A DNA stretch of 64,000 nt from Schistosoma haematobium (lineage: Eukaryota; Platyhelminthes; Trematoda; Strigeidida; Schistosomatidae), in the NCBI RefSeq assembly GCF_000699445.3, contig NC_067196.1:89568364-89632363 (forward strand), in the 5' to 3' direction. The position numbers and the translations under genes are program-made. Under the pieces are notes generated by a model. It worked only from the letters and a program-made list of their open reading frames with translations, was not told the origin of the DNA and did not search any database. Position 1 is the first letter of the stretch. Every line of letters starts with the position of its first letter. Positions 37,801 to 48,054 of the stretch are shown here, one piece after another.

Positions 37801-40800
37801 AAACTCTCTGATATCATTGTAAAGCAAATCTATTATTATCATCATTAACAGACATAATGGTGATCTAACGATGTTCGGTTCAGGATTTCAATGAAACTCA
37901 ACAATCTCTAAAACCCTGTACTGACAGACCACACACACACACATATGTATACGCGTTATGGTGAAGTCGTTTTTCCCAAGTGATATAAACAAAAAACACA
38001 AGTTGATTTTGCATTGTTAATAGATGGAGGCTTCATTTTTGGTATTTTACTACTATTATGACCACCTCTAACGGAATAGAATGAAGATATGAATAAATAT
38101 TCTTCACTACTGTCCATATAAGTTTTTTTTTTAATACTAACCTTCTTTATTAGCATCTGTGGCTAGATAAATTGTATCGATGTAATGATCTTCATACTGA
38201 TTAAATATCTTGACAGCATTTAGAATTTGTTGGGCTGCTGAAACATTATTAGGAGATCGACTAGTAGTAGTAACAGTTGTTGTTGTAGCGTTAGTACTTG
38301 TAGTAACAAAATCTCCACGACGCCAATGAACTGCTACATATGGTCCACCTAGAGCTGGTGAAAGTGGCCATTGTGGACGTAACCAACTGGAACCTGGACC
38401 AAGATGTTCAACTATTGACGGTGATACTGTACGATCTGAAATATCATTAGAATGTAAATAAGCTCCACGGTAATTATCACCAATATCACGTAAATGTTTT
38501 GCTATTGTAATGCTTCGACGTACCTAAATATCAAATTTGTAATGTACAACAACAGAGAAATGATAGCATAACAGTATAAAGGAGATATTAGAAAGTGACC
38601 AAATGTTATTAAACATACTGTGGTTCACATTATTCGAAATACTTGCAAATAACCAAATAAAATTTATTAGAAATGTGTAACTTATAATTGGCTAGTTAAT
38701 CGAATATGACGTTTGGATTCGATTGATCGCCGAGTATTGACTGTGTCATGTTCATCAAGTTTCTAGTGTTGATCTTATTCTATCAATTAAGTTGCAATAT
38801 GGCCACATTACTTGAACTATGTTTTGTTGTTAGGTGGTTATAGGTAGTTGGCAGGAAGTCCTGAACCTAGGCTTCATGCTAGATGACAATCGTTAGCGAG
38901 GAATACCTGCGACCTCGAGAAGAATGATAATTTCTGATGGTTTAGAGCTTATGTCACTCAACTCCGCCTCCTGAGATGATATCAATGAAGTAAACAACTG
39001 TAAATATATGACCCAGAAGAGTTTGATCGCGGCAAAAATGGCTCAGTAGTAACGACTCAGAGTGTGTAACTGAATGATCCGAGTTCGCAGCTTATAAGGA
39101 GAATCAGTCACCTCAATGTTAAAGATATGTTTTTCTGATGAAAACTTGGTTCAAGGGTTCCTGCCTATTGTTTCCAACCACTTAATGAATACATCATTTG
39201 AAAGGCAAGTCTACTAACGATCAAACTTTGCATTTAGTTTTTAGGTTTTATAATGGCTTGCTCAAGACCAGACAGATATCAAATCTACAACGCACATTTG
39301 ATTTTTAGAAAACATATCAGTATCACTTGCTTTACTACAGACCTAAATGCATTAAAGATGCACAAAAGCACTAAGGCAATGTTATTTCACCAGCAGAAGC
39401 TGTGTAACGCATTCGAAATCTTACTGTTATCGAATTAGCTAGTTTCAATTTCCAAATTGCCTTGATTTGACGCTCGTACATACCTAATGGACATAATTTA
39501 TTTTCATTTTTTAGTGAAAGTACATTCTACATGTGTATTTACTGAATTGTTAACCCATGTTCTCTCTTGTACTTCTTTATCTTATAGATCCACACACACA
39601 TAACTTATTTCTGGGGTGCACGTAAATCTACCAACTGGCATACATTACAAATCAGTTTTCAATGAATGAAATTCGGTTAGTGTTGTAAGCTGTTTTCCAT
39701 AGCAGAAACAGGATAATTATCACATCAATCCATCTACTCTTTAAAGATTCCACACTTTCTAAGTATGTTCAATTAACCGAAATATATTAACTTTGCTGAG
39801 TTAGTCGATGATAAACTCTTTTGAAAGAAAACCAACTTTCCAACAGATAGAAAGGAAATATTGCCTTTACGATTATATTAATAACGAGAACTACTCTACA
39901 TAGCCACTTCAAGTAAGCTCTAACCGAACTATACGTATGTGAATAAATAGCCTAACGTGTATTAAGGTGTTTGTTTGATAGACTTTCAGGTCGGAGAATA
40001 CTAGTAGCGTATGTGTTCTGAATTTGATCGATAATAGATACAATGCTGAGACTGAAACTTGTTTAGCTTTCCCATATTCACAGAATTCAACCTCAACTTA
40101 AATGTCACTTGATTTATTGAAGATAGAATGTTAGAAATTATGTTGATCAAACAAACTCTTTAACTACTACCACATGAAAATGCCTATCTCTTTTTAAATA
40201 AGCTAAAATATATATGAGTACCGGATAGATATTTCATTCTAATTCCAAAACTTCTATGTAGTATCTACCCATGACCCTGCAAGAGATTCCATTGCACTAA
40301 TAAGTAAAATGAATTTGGATTTTGTTAAGTGAGAATGAATATTTAAGAGATATGGAACTTTTAAAACTGTTCTACAAAAAATTGATATATTCACTTTCAT
40401 TGTGTTTTTATTAGATTCTTGTCCTTATAGTCTCTAAAAGTATTCATTACATTCACCTAAGACCAACAATCAATAACGTTATGAACTGATATTATGTTTA
40501 AATCTGATTCATTTTAATATAATTCTAAAATATGAACTTATTTTTTGATCACCTTAACTGACTGATTCACATTAACCATAATGATCTATACATAGAAATA
40601 ATAGAAAGAAAACTTACAGTCCAATATTCTTGACTCCATTCACTCCAATGACCGTGTATAATCGACTGAGCTGAGTCTAAGTATAACGTCCTGTAAACAC
40701 GGTAAAAATATACGCACATGTTCATATTGAAATTAATAAATCCTGATACTATACACTGTGACGAACTTATATAACAATCTACCAATGGATGATTGTCACG

Positions 40801-43800
40801 TTATCTATCAAACTAATCAAAGTTGGAAATATGTATCACAGGTTTCTGATATAGTGGTTTGGGTGATTGAATACTTTTCACGAGACTTTAAAGTCTTGCT
40901 TTCAATCCTTTTCATCAATCCACTGCTGAAGAGTCCCATGAGGGGACGAAACACCCGTCCAGTGTCATCTGGTTTTCGATGCTAAGCCCTAATTGAGATA
41001 AATCTGTAACAAGTACAGCCTATAAATAAAATCAATCCGCAAAATCTCCTTCCATTAAATTATAAAAAACCTCCTTTACTCATCAAATCATAAGTAATAA
41101 CAAATATCCTGTCACTGGTTGAAATCATAAGTCAGTTGAACTTAGACCACCATGGAAAACCTGGAAGCACTGGACGGCCGTTTCGTCCTAGTATGGGACT
41201 TCTCAGCAGTGCGCATCCACGATCCTGCCCCCCGTGAGATTCGAACCCAGGGCCTATCAGTCTCGCGCCAGGCGCTTAACCAGCTAGACCGCTGAGTCGG
41301 CATCCAGGTTTTCCATGGTAGTCTAGCTTCAATTGACTCATGATTTCAACCAGTGAAATTTCTAAAAATCTCCACAAAACCCATTCTGATAAAAAATATC
41401 CTGTCAATTGAGTACATTATTACAAATTAAATTAAATAAATCACTACAGTCAACTAACTGTTGTAAAATAAACCAATTTATTTGGGTAAACGACAGAAAT
41501 TTGATTGAAATACATTAATGAGAAAACATATAGCTGGATAACAAAAACTTACGTAATAGGCTTTTCAGAATTTTCAATTAATTGAATTAAGAATGGTGCT
41601 AAATGAACAGGTTCTAAATCTCCAGTGATACAATCATATGCAGATGCTCTCATTGGTAATATACCATTTTGTAAATTAAAACTACTTCCTTCAAATAATT
41701 CTATTGGTCGACTGAATGACGATGATGATGACAATGTTGAGTCCTACATAAGAATTGAATTAATGAATATTTTTAGTATAGCAGTTCACAAGCACAATAC
41801 AATATTTGATTTGATAGGCATACATGTATATGGTTTAAAATGTGAATAAATTTAACAGATTATACGTTCTAACGATCCTTATTTGATGATTTTTATAGTA
41901 TGATAGTGAATAATCATTTAATCTTACATGTCAGGAGTAAAACAGCTATCAACAACATCCCTGGATGATTGTTATGCTACATAACAAACTGACTAAAGTC
42001 AGAGCCATACCGTCAGATGATGATCCAGTAGCTGGGTCACTGCGTCACTGTGAGACGTGTCAATTTTAACCGAAATACATTTTCACCAGTTCCTACTATG
42101 TTGCATATGACTGACTAATTAATAAAAGTTGGTTAGAACAATAACTGAGTATATTTTAGAAGCAAAACAAAAGGAAAACGTTGAGTTTATCCACGACGTT
42201 TTCAATTTTAAATAAATCCGTTGTATTTAGTACCTTCAGTTAACTTTTCGTTTATTTGGTAAGTGAAAACGTAATTTTCATTAAAAATTCTATTCCAACT
42301 ATCTGGGATTATCAGTAATATGTCAATAGAACATAGCTTAATATGCCTGATGAAAAACATATACGTAGTGAATATTAGGGCTTGAGACAAAATATCTAAC
42401 GGAAGTCATAATCTAATATCTAGCCCTCATTCACTTGCTAAATGAACGAGAAAATGACTGGAAGAGTTGTATACGTTGATAACGATGTGGATAACATGAG
42501 ACGAGAACATTAAAATGAACATAAGATGGTTGGTTAATCATCGACTTACATTTAATCGATATAATTCACGTAATTCAAATGGACAAAAATCTACTTTACG
42601 ATTATTAACATTTGAATATTGCCCCAATTTTTCATTAAAATCTCCACGAACTAACTGAAGAGCTAAATCGATTGTCAATGGATGATTGGATGACCTGTTT
42701 AATAATGATTGTTGTGAATCCAATACTAAATTTATGAAAATGAATTTTAAGAATGCAATTTTTTGGAAAATAATAATAGTAAGGTCATTTACTTTTTCAT
42801 ATAAAAAGTACTGAATATCCGAAATTACGTGCAAAAATCAATGTAATCACTTCCTAAGTTCAAACATTGTCTATTGACTGACAGTACGCAACCAATCAAC
42901 CGAGCTAATAAACTAACATTACATGTTATTAGGCGAGATTTGGGGAGAATGTAGAACTTTGACAGTTTAAATCATAAACTTATCTTACCTAGACCACCAT
43001 TGGAAATCAAGAAGCAATGGGTGGCCATCTCGTCCTAGTATGAGATTCATCAACAGCCGACATCCTGCACTCCACACGTGGTGGTCGAAACTAAGGCCTT
43101 CAGTCTCGTGCACGAACCCTTAACCTCTAGACCACTGAGCCGGCTTCTAGCAGTGTTAGTGTCTAACCTTAAACAATTCACCATATGATAATATTGTATA
43201 CGTTAAGTAGGCTTGCCCACAGCCAACATCGACCAAAATGTGACATCAATCAATGAATCCATGTTGATAGATTTTGACAACCTAAGTGGGGTGCGTGCGA
43301 TAAGCACGACCAGTGATTTGAGACACGTTTCGGAATTGAACAATGTAGTATAGACACGTTTAGTCTTTGTTTTACCCTTGGTCTTCCGTCCTAGTGTAGC
43401 AGGCGCTACTCACAAGATTGCTTGTAAGTTATTATGTGGCGGAAGGTGGTGTCCAAGTTGTAACAGTCGTCAGACGGAGAGAAGATCAGTACAGCAACAG
43501 CACGGCATAGACAGAATACTTGGAGAACAGACGAGAAGCCGGTTCAGGTTGCAGATGTAGGGCCAGTGATGTAAATGAATGATTGAAGGCTATGTACATG
43601 TATTATGTACATGCTTCGTAACTTCTCGCAATAAGCGCAGATTCTTTCCCTTATTGTCATCTTTTACACTAATACTCCTTCATACATACGATAAAACTCT
43701 GTTATTTAGAACTACTTTCCCAATCTTGATCCGTTCACATTATCGTTGCTACTACACTATTTTGACTGCTTTTGTCATTAGACTTCTTGATTTCATCTCG

Positions 43801-46800
43801 TCGTGTTGTTGTGGTGTGGAAAGGCTGAAAGTAACTGACTGACTGACTGGAATAATTATTAATATCAAATAAAGTTAATAATGTTTGCGATTTATTATAA
43901 GTGCCGAGGTTGAACTTAACCAGCAATGTAAGTATATAATTGTGAGATGAACACAAAACTGAAATTTATTTTCTACAAGTTGCAGTTCATTCTTTATAAA
44001 TATAATAACCTTCATTCTTCTTAATGTTACAACAGAAAGAAGTAAAGAATCATCGATTAATTCAGCATTTTCATTTTCCATTAGAAACTAAACATGTATC
44101 TGATAATTCATAGTACCTCGGTTGGATATTTCTATATACAGATGACAAGTTTAATTCTATTGTACATATTCAAATATTTAGTCTGTTGTCTATTATTTCT
44201 GTGACGACGGACCACCGGTGAACTCGAGGAAGCTGTAAGAGGCTCAGAAGGAGCCAAAGACGTTCCATCCAATCACCTGTCGGAAGAATGTTCTAGAATT
44301 CCAACGTGTAACTTCCCGATTGGATAATGCTAATAACCCCCTGTACGCGGATTGGAAGACTGTAATGATGATTTCGTTCTCACTAAAAACTATAAATACC
44401 TGATAATTTTGTACTATGTTTGACACTGTTTGGAATAATATTCCTTCGTTAGTCTTCTGTCTTCTTATTGCGACTTGGAAGGGTTTGGTGTTCTAGTGCT
44501 CAGTTATACGCGGTTGTATCAAGAAAAATCAGCTTTTTCAAGTTATAACAATTTCCATCTCGTAAACTCTAATTGGTTGAAATTTAGTAATTAACTGCTT
44601 AAAAGAAAATATCGCTTCAGTTTATCAATCATTTTAACGTTATTATAACACCTAGATCAAAAAATAACTTTCCATCTAACAAACTTTATCCTATCTTGGT
44701 AAGGAAAGCGCAGTTAGTCACATTAGTCTTCATACACATAAAATCTCCTGTTCAAAATTGGGTGCATAATACCCTTACTTGGTAAATAAACCGCATATTA
44801 TTATTTAATTATTTATGCATAAAAAGGCATTTCTTAAAAATTGAAATCAAAATCACTTACCGTTACTGTGTTGAAATTCAATTAAATCCATAACTGGTAT
44901 AAATAATGAGAGGCTGTTTAAATCAAAAAACATTGACCATGGAATGCCTGACCAATTATTAAAATAACTATGATTTGTATATCTTTCATATGATCTGTCA
45001 TTGAACCAATGAGGAAGTGGACCCCAAGGCGGTAAAACTAGAATCCAATCTTCACCAGTTAAATTTTTTACGTTTATGTCGTGTAGAGCAAAATTTGGTA
45101 TTTGGCTTGGGTCTCTTAAAAGACTGTAAAAAATTCGTGATAATATAAATAAACTGAAAAACACAAATAAATGGGAAATTTCAAACTAAGATTTCCGCTA
45201 GCGATTAGAATGTGTGCAAAATTGTCACTTTCATTCATTCATGAAGTCAATTAGTTGTAAGTAGTGTGGTACCTGACAGATTTCAAGCTGTCACATCACA
45301 TAAGCATATCAAGAAGAAATTATCAAGGCGAATTTCATGAACTGATGCCACTTTTTAGTTTGGCTAATCCTAGTGCTCTTTGACTTGACACGTACACCAG
45401 CAGATATTGCGTATAAAGAAGAAACTTTGTTGATCATGCATACTACATAGCTCGGCCAACTCAATAGATAAGGATTCACTAACTCATCAACTGGTTTGCC
45501 ATTGTTACTCAGCACCCTGCTTCTAACTTCAGAAAGATCCACTCGGTAGTTCCATTTCAATACGAACTAATGTCAACTTATGTCTAATAATCATTGTCAT
45601 TTCATTTTAATGCCCTGGTACGGCCGAGAGTGAGGAGGGCCTGCCTACCCTCTCGAAATGCTCTCACATGGCCACACATATACAGCCTCTGCCAGGGAAG
45701 TCCTACTCACTGCTTTCTCGTGGCGGGGGTGTTATTTACGATATTGAGAGGACGAAAAGCGAATGTCCGGTGCTTTAACTGGGTTGGTGGACATGGAGAG
45801 TCCATCCAGGGGAGTTGGAAAACCCTGATCCTAAACCACTGGTGCACATGGGTTCCAGGATCCTGAAGGAACAAATGGCGTACGAACCAAATGTTGGCCA
45901 CTGGCTACCATGGGACTGCATCTCCTCATGATGCTCCACTGCCATGTGGGTCAGACCTTTAGGTCAAAGGCTCGAGGTGTGGCCCCCTACGAAAACCACC
46001 TGCTTTGGTCTAGGCACCTGAGCAGTATGATAGCCTTCACACAGTTAAAATGAAATGACTAATATCAACTAAAAAACACCATACTTGGACTAATAATTGA
46101 AAGCTTCTATCTATATAAGAGATACTTAGACGACACTTTCATTATTTGTGAGAAAAATGTCAATGTCAAAGACATTCTGGACGCGTTCAGTGACTGTCAT
46201 AAATCAATTTAGTTCACGATGAAATCAGAGTCGGACTCAGAATTTTACTCCTTAGATGTTTCGGTAAAAATGAGACCTGACGGTCACCTACAAAGAATGA
46301 TATATAGAAAGCCGACATGGAATGGTCAATACACGAATTTTTAAAGTTAATTCTCACTGAAGCAAAAGAGAAACCTGATCCATTCTCTCTGTTCAAGGAT
46401 GAAACGCATCCGCATCGAGGATACAATCGATATCAAAATTGGTACACTAAGGCAGACACTGATCAACAATGGATATCCACCTAGATTCATCGAAAAAAGT
46501 CTGAAGCCAAAACAACGATGTGAAAGAGTTTTCACAGCATCAAAGAAGGCTTTCTTCATGAACAGTTAGTTTAAAGAAGATACTGTGGCAAAAATACTAA
46601 AAAACAGACATTCAAGATCTCTAAAAAAACGTTCTATTCGGTTGAACTTCTCATTACCTTTCCTAATCGGCGTGTGATCCGAGGTTATGTGAAGGGTAAG
46701 CTCCTATGAATTTATAGAGACAGAACTCAAGAAAATAAATTTCGTACACGCTATTTTCTCTTAGAAAGTCAAAGTAACCAAGAACAAGTCGCTCCTTCAG

Positions 46801-48007
46801 ATAATAAATAACGTTATACGAAGTTGACGCAAGTCTATAAAGCACAAGAAACGAGTCAAATATCCGTTATGATAATTAGTGTAAACTTCAAAATGGAAGT
46901 TTACTGAATGAAGCATCAACAGATCCTATGTCCAAACCCCATTCCCTCTTTTTATTGCTTTGGGCAGTTAAGAAGTACCACCAGAACTTACAGCAGCCCA
47001 CAAAGCTGGGTAAATAAACTAGTATTTTGTACATTAGTTCCGTCATGAACTTTAAATAAAACACGTCATACTGAATTTTCGAATCATAGTTTAGTTTCCA
47101 CCACTGTTCCTTAATTGCTTTTTTTGATCTGCCAAGTTAACATGTTCAATGTATGATAATGAAAACAATGCAAATAACTAATACACATTAGGCACTGTAA
47201 ATAAATTGTCTTCATACTACTGAGTTACTCTAAAAGCAACTAATAGGATGAAATACCACTGCATTAGTAAACTAACAAACACTCAGACATTTAATTCCCT
47301 ATCCAAACACTGAGTGGAAATAAAACAGCTTTCTGAAGCCGAAACTTCCATTAGAGGATCCTTACTTACATTTGTGTTGTCATAAATCTATAAACACACT
47401 CGCAATTTACGTCACGATAAACAGAGATAACATATAACGGATAAGTGAACAAACTAATATCAAAGTTTAACAACCTATAGTCATGTTTGCGTGAAATTAA
47501 AAAAGGGAGTTATTTGAACACAAAAATTAAATTTGTTCTGTAAAATATTTTGAATTATGTAATCTTACTAGTGACAATAATTACATCACTATCTGAAACG
47601 ACAGCTTAATCGTCGGACAACTGAACCTTGAACAACCGAGTTAAGAGTTCAAACCCAGCCTTGTCTAATTGGATTTAGGCATGTGGACACTATTATTTAC
47701 ACCTATTGCGAAACAATGTATAGTTTAAAGTGAGGTGCAAAATTCCGTACTTATTAAATATATTGCGTTGTTATTTTATGCATTTTGTATTCAAAAAAAT
47801 CACACCTACCGTACTGTATTGGCAATCCGAATATAAACATCACGTTTCAAATTGAAACCTTCTCCATAAAACACATCATAAAATAAATATCTGAAAAAGT
47901 GATTGATGCAAACGTGCTCGAAAATGGATTATTTGATACCTTTTGCCGTAAATGAAAACTCTTGGCATATATGCCAAAGTTAGTAGGATAATACAGGATA
48001 AATTCAT
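27597..48007 (-). CDS. POFUT2: GDP-fucose protein O-fucosyltransferase 2, complete, KDEL-ended
   Basis: POFUT2 transfers fucose from GDP-fucose to Ser/Thr in folded thrombospondin type-1 repeats in the ER. Nine exons join in frame: 48007-47940, 47890-47810, 45123-44861, 42725-42550, 41743-41553, 40690-40618, 38523-38142, 36243-36114, 27903-27597. All junctions are GT/AG and the total is 556 codons plus TGA. Residues 1-20 ([20 protein letters not shown]) form a signal peptide. [16 protein letters not shown] (about 31-46) holds the Glu matching the catalytic base. WILVLPPWG, then [14 protein letters not shown] (about 343-356) and [19 protein letters not shown] follow the family order. A Thr-rich insertion follows the RRGDF motif. 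The protein ends SKYIKDEL, an ER-retrieval signal. The human enzyme is about 430 aa; the excess is insertions and the C-terminal tail. Confidence 0.88.
28083..28412 (-). repeat. SMalpha-like retroposon, unit 1 (orientation mixed, see text)
   Basis: The ~330-bp unit starts near TAATGCTTATGACTTAAGCC. On the + strand it carries an A-box-like TAGCTCAAGTGGATA (28257-28271), a B-box-like GGTTCGAGTCC (28293-28303), and a hammerhead core CTGAAGA (28350-28356)/GAAAT (28371-28375) followed by GGATTCCACTG. Thus the ribozyme and pol III boxes read on the + strand. Stem II is broken here (GTCC against AAAC). Confidence 0.7.
28413..28860 (+). repeat. SMalpha-like retroposon, unit 2, diverged
   Basis: A second unit follows head to tail (TAATGCTTGTGACTTAAGAT). 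Its middle is replaced by unrelated AT-rich text with degenerate CTAAAC-type repeats. Its end keeps the 3' hammerhead strand, AGGACGAAATGCGC with GGATTCCACTGC (28804-28833). Confidence 0.65.
29150..29620 (+). mobile_element. SR2-like LINE 3' end
   Basis: The coding end reads [20 protein letters not shown], then [19 protein letters not shown], up to the terminal AGGCGTAAGTAAGTA. Stops and a frameshift break it. Confidence 0.8.
30977..31184. repeat. Degenerate ~70-bp tandem repeat
   Basis: Three units share the pattern TACAGCTCAATCCC, then a purine-rich GAGAACCAGATA, then a CAGCCTTAA-type end. They start near 30977, 31052 and 31123. Confidence 0.5.
31258..31288. repeat. (AT)n microsatellite
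   Basis: Short perfect AT run. Confidence 0.9.
31376..31580 (-). repeat. Copy of the candidate LTR family, partial
   Basis: Minus-strand text GATATATAAACCCAGTATGT and GACGAGCTAGGTGGACATAG matches the TATA-containing half of the segment at 26862-27198. Confidence 0.4.
31796..31863. repeat. (TA)n microsatellite
   Basis: A perfect TA run of about 66 bases. Confidence 0.95.
32205..32690 (+). mobile_element. RTE-like LINE 3' end fragment
   Basis: The degenerate coding end (GGTGATCAAACCAAAACGTG) and the terminal motif GAGGTATGGCTACTTGGACC near 32608 match the family at 18.5 and 23.1 kb. Confidence 0.65.
33181..33384. repeat. Direct repeat pair of ~52 bp
   Basis: The text GAGACTCTAATTTAG, then GACGAGCCAAT, then GAAGCGTTTG recurs at 33185-33232 and 33337-33384, ~150 bp apart. 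The function is unknown. Confidence 0.7.
33549..33582 (+). repeat. Short interstitial telomere-like repeat
   Basis: Five consecutive TTAGGG-like units (two exact, others one base off): TTAGGGTTTAGGGTTAAGG and on. Confidence 0.75.
33600..33845 (-). repeat. tRNA-like/hammerhead SINE copy
   Basis: Minus strand shows an A-box-like TAGTCTAGAGGTTAAGCAC, a B-box-like GGGTTCGAATC, then a decayed hammerhead segment and the conserved tail (CAGGTTTTCCATGATGGTCT). The complete layout is kept. Confidence 0.65.
34545..34760 (-). repeat. tRNA-like/hammerhead SINE copy, diverged
   Basis: Same order as the 33.6-kb copy with more substitutions; the B-box-like element reads GGGTTCGATTG. Confidence 0.55.
35195..35985 (+). 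mobile_element. SR2-like LINE, RT C-terminal part
   Basis: [20 protein letters not shown] and [17 protein letters not shown] mark the RT thumb region. [15 protein letters not shown] and [19 protein letters not shown] mark the C-terminus. Two or more frameshifts. Confidence 0.8.
36114..36243 (-). CDS. POFUT2: POFUT2 exon 8
   Basis: Minus strand gives [20 protein letters not shown] and [15 protein letters not shown], the conserved GDP-fucose-binding part of the C-terminal Rossmann-like fold. Phases 1 in, 2 out. Confidence 0.9.
36985..37460 (+). mobile_element. SR2-like LINE 3' end
   Basis: Degenerate copy of the same C-terminal region as at 29.2 and 35.5 kb, ending near AGTGTAAGCAAGTAAATAAA. 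Confidence 0.7.
38142..38523 (-). CDS. POFUT2: POFUT2 exon 7 (RRGDF motif and Thr-rich insert)
   Basis: [20 protein letters not shown] leads to [14 protein letters not shown], where the two Arg match the GDP-fucose-binding Arg of the family (HLRRKDF in the human enzyme). The insert [20 protein letters not shown] follows directly. The exon ends [13 protein letters not shown]. Confidence 0.9.
38524..40617. other. POFUT2 intron 6
   Basis: About 38700-39180 shows a moderately complex segment with tRNA-like boxes (TGGCTCAGTAGTAACGAC and GATCCGAGTTCGCAG near 39043-39096), possibly another SINE. The rest is AT-rich with nothing recognised. Confidence 0.35.
40618..40690 (-). CDS. POFUT2: POFUT2 exon 6
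   Basis: A 73-nt exon encoding [20 protein letters not shown] then EYWT. It matches the family stretch in which a DRAE-type motif precedes the EYW motif. Confidence 0.88.
40855..41065 (+). repeat. Hammerhead-SINE copy on + strand (intact ribozyme)
   Basis: It contains the complete hammerhead described separately and the family tail (TCTGGTTTTCGATGCTAAG, then a CCGCAAAATCTCCTTCC end). The tRNA-like head is poorly preserved. It lies antisense in POFUT2 intron 5. Confidence 0.6.
40921..40964 (+). ncRNA. Hammerhead ribozyme, core and stems intact
   Basis: Stem I pairs CACTG (40921-40925) with CAGTG (40960-40964). The conserved core CTGAAGA (40926-40932) is followed by stem II GTCCC/GGGAC (40933-40937 with 40943-40947) and GAAA (40948-40951). 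A minimal stem III precedes the cleavage triplet GTC at 40957-40959. Short stem III is known for retroelement hammerheads that may act as dimers. Activity is inferred. Confidence 0.75.
41110..41400 (-). repeat. tRNA-like/hammerhead SINE with inverted tail
   Basis: Minus strand: A-box-like TCTAGCTGGTTAAGCGCCTG, B-box-like GGGTTCGAATC, then a hammerhead in which the core reads CTGAGAA instead of CTGANGA, stem II GTCCC/GGAC and GAAACGGCCGTCC. The tail of the family also appears inverted on the other side (41304-41350), so the unit ends in ~45-bp inverted repeats. Confidence 0.7.
41553..41743 (-). CDS. POFUT2: POFUT2 exon 5
   Basis: [20 protein letters not shown] gives a Ser-rich entry, then [20 protein letters not shown] and [17 protein letters not shown]. 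The Cys and the hydrophobic LAPFL match the middle part of the fold (family: IVAPLLL). The serine run is lineage-specific. Confidence 0.85.
42550..42725 (-). CDS. POFUT2: POFUT2 exon 4
   Basis: [20 protein letters not shown] then [20 protein letters not shown]. The acceptor AATTTAG was chosen because it completes the phase-1 codon of exon 3. This part is less conserved in the family. Confidence 0.8.
42980..43195 (-). repeat. tRNA-like/hammerhead SINE copy
   Basis: Minus strand: GCTCAGTGGTCTAGAGGTTA with a degenerate B box, then hammerhead remnants (TAGGACGAGATGGCC) and the tail. Confidence 0.6.
43200..44860. other. POFUT2 intron 3, right part
   Basis: An ORF-like GC-richer patch lies at 43380-43560 and a possible LTR at about 44200-44520. 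The rest is AT-rich without recognised content. Confidence 0.35.
44200..44520 (+). repeat. Possible solo LTR
   Basis: Begins TGTGACGACGGACCACC. It has a TATA-like CTATAAATACCTG at 44390 and a GC content above its surroundings. The right end and target-site duplication are not defined, so this is tentative. Confidence 0.3.
44861..45123 (-). CDS. POFUT2: POFUT2 exon 3 (LPPWG motif)
   Basis: [20 protein letters not shown] then [20 protein letters not shown]. This is the best-conserved N-terminal block of the family (human: EEWVLVLPPWGRLYHW). Three N-glycosylation sequons (NLT, NHS, NWS) are present. Confidence 0.92.
45609..46045 (+). mobile_element. ~480-bp SINE-like repeat, copy 6 (old, with extra internal segment)
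   Basis: Same family with many substitutions. It keeps a ~50-bp internal segment (near 45783-45832, GGACATGGAGAGTCCATCC) missing from the young copies. The terminal TGTGTGGCGC tail is missing. Confidence 0.7.
46080..46700 (+). mobile_element. Penelope-like element RT fragment
   Basis: The frame at 46093-46210 reads [16 protein letters not shown], the RYxDD palm motif of Penelope-like reverse transcriptases. Then [20 protein letters not shown] and [13 protein letters not shown] follow, with stops and shifts. The GIY-YIG endonuclease end is not recognised. It lies in POFUT2 intron 2, antisense. Confidence 0.75.
47810..48007 (-). CDS. POFUT2: POFUT2 exons 1-2 (signal peptide and catalytic-base motif)
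   Basis: Exon 1 (48007-47940) has the start ATG and hydrophobic leader. A 49-nt intron separates it from exon 2 (47890-47810), [21 protein letters not shown] prefer this ATG over the upstream one at 48116, whose frame does not join exon 2 in phase. Confidence 0.85.
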
Positions 48008-48054
48008 TTTGTTGTAGTACTTTAGGAAGACTTGTAGCCGATTGAAAGTTATTA

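Noticed and set aside
41110..41300. tRNA gene suggested by A- and B-box-like text
   Set aside because: No cloverleaf with acceptor pairing; the same text recurs in a repeat family, so it is a SINE head.
43378..43560. 60-aa ORF with CxxC-like pair (CGGRWCPSC)
   Set aside because: Too short, no continuation, no splice sites that extend it; may be an old retroelement trace.
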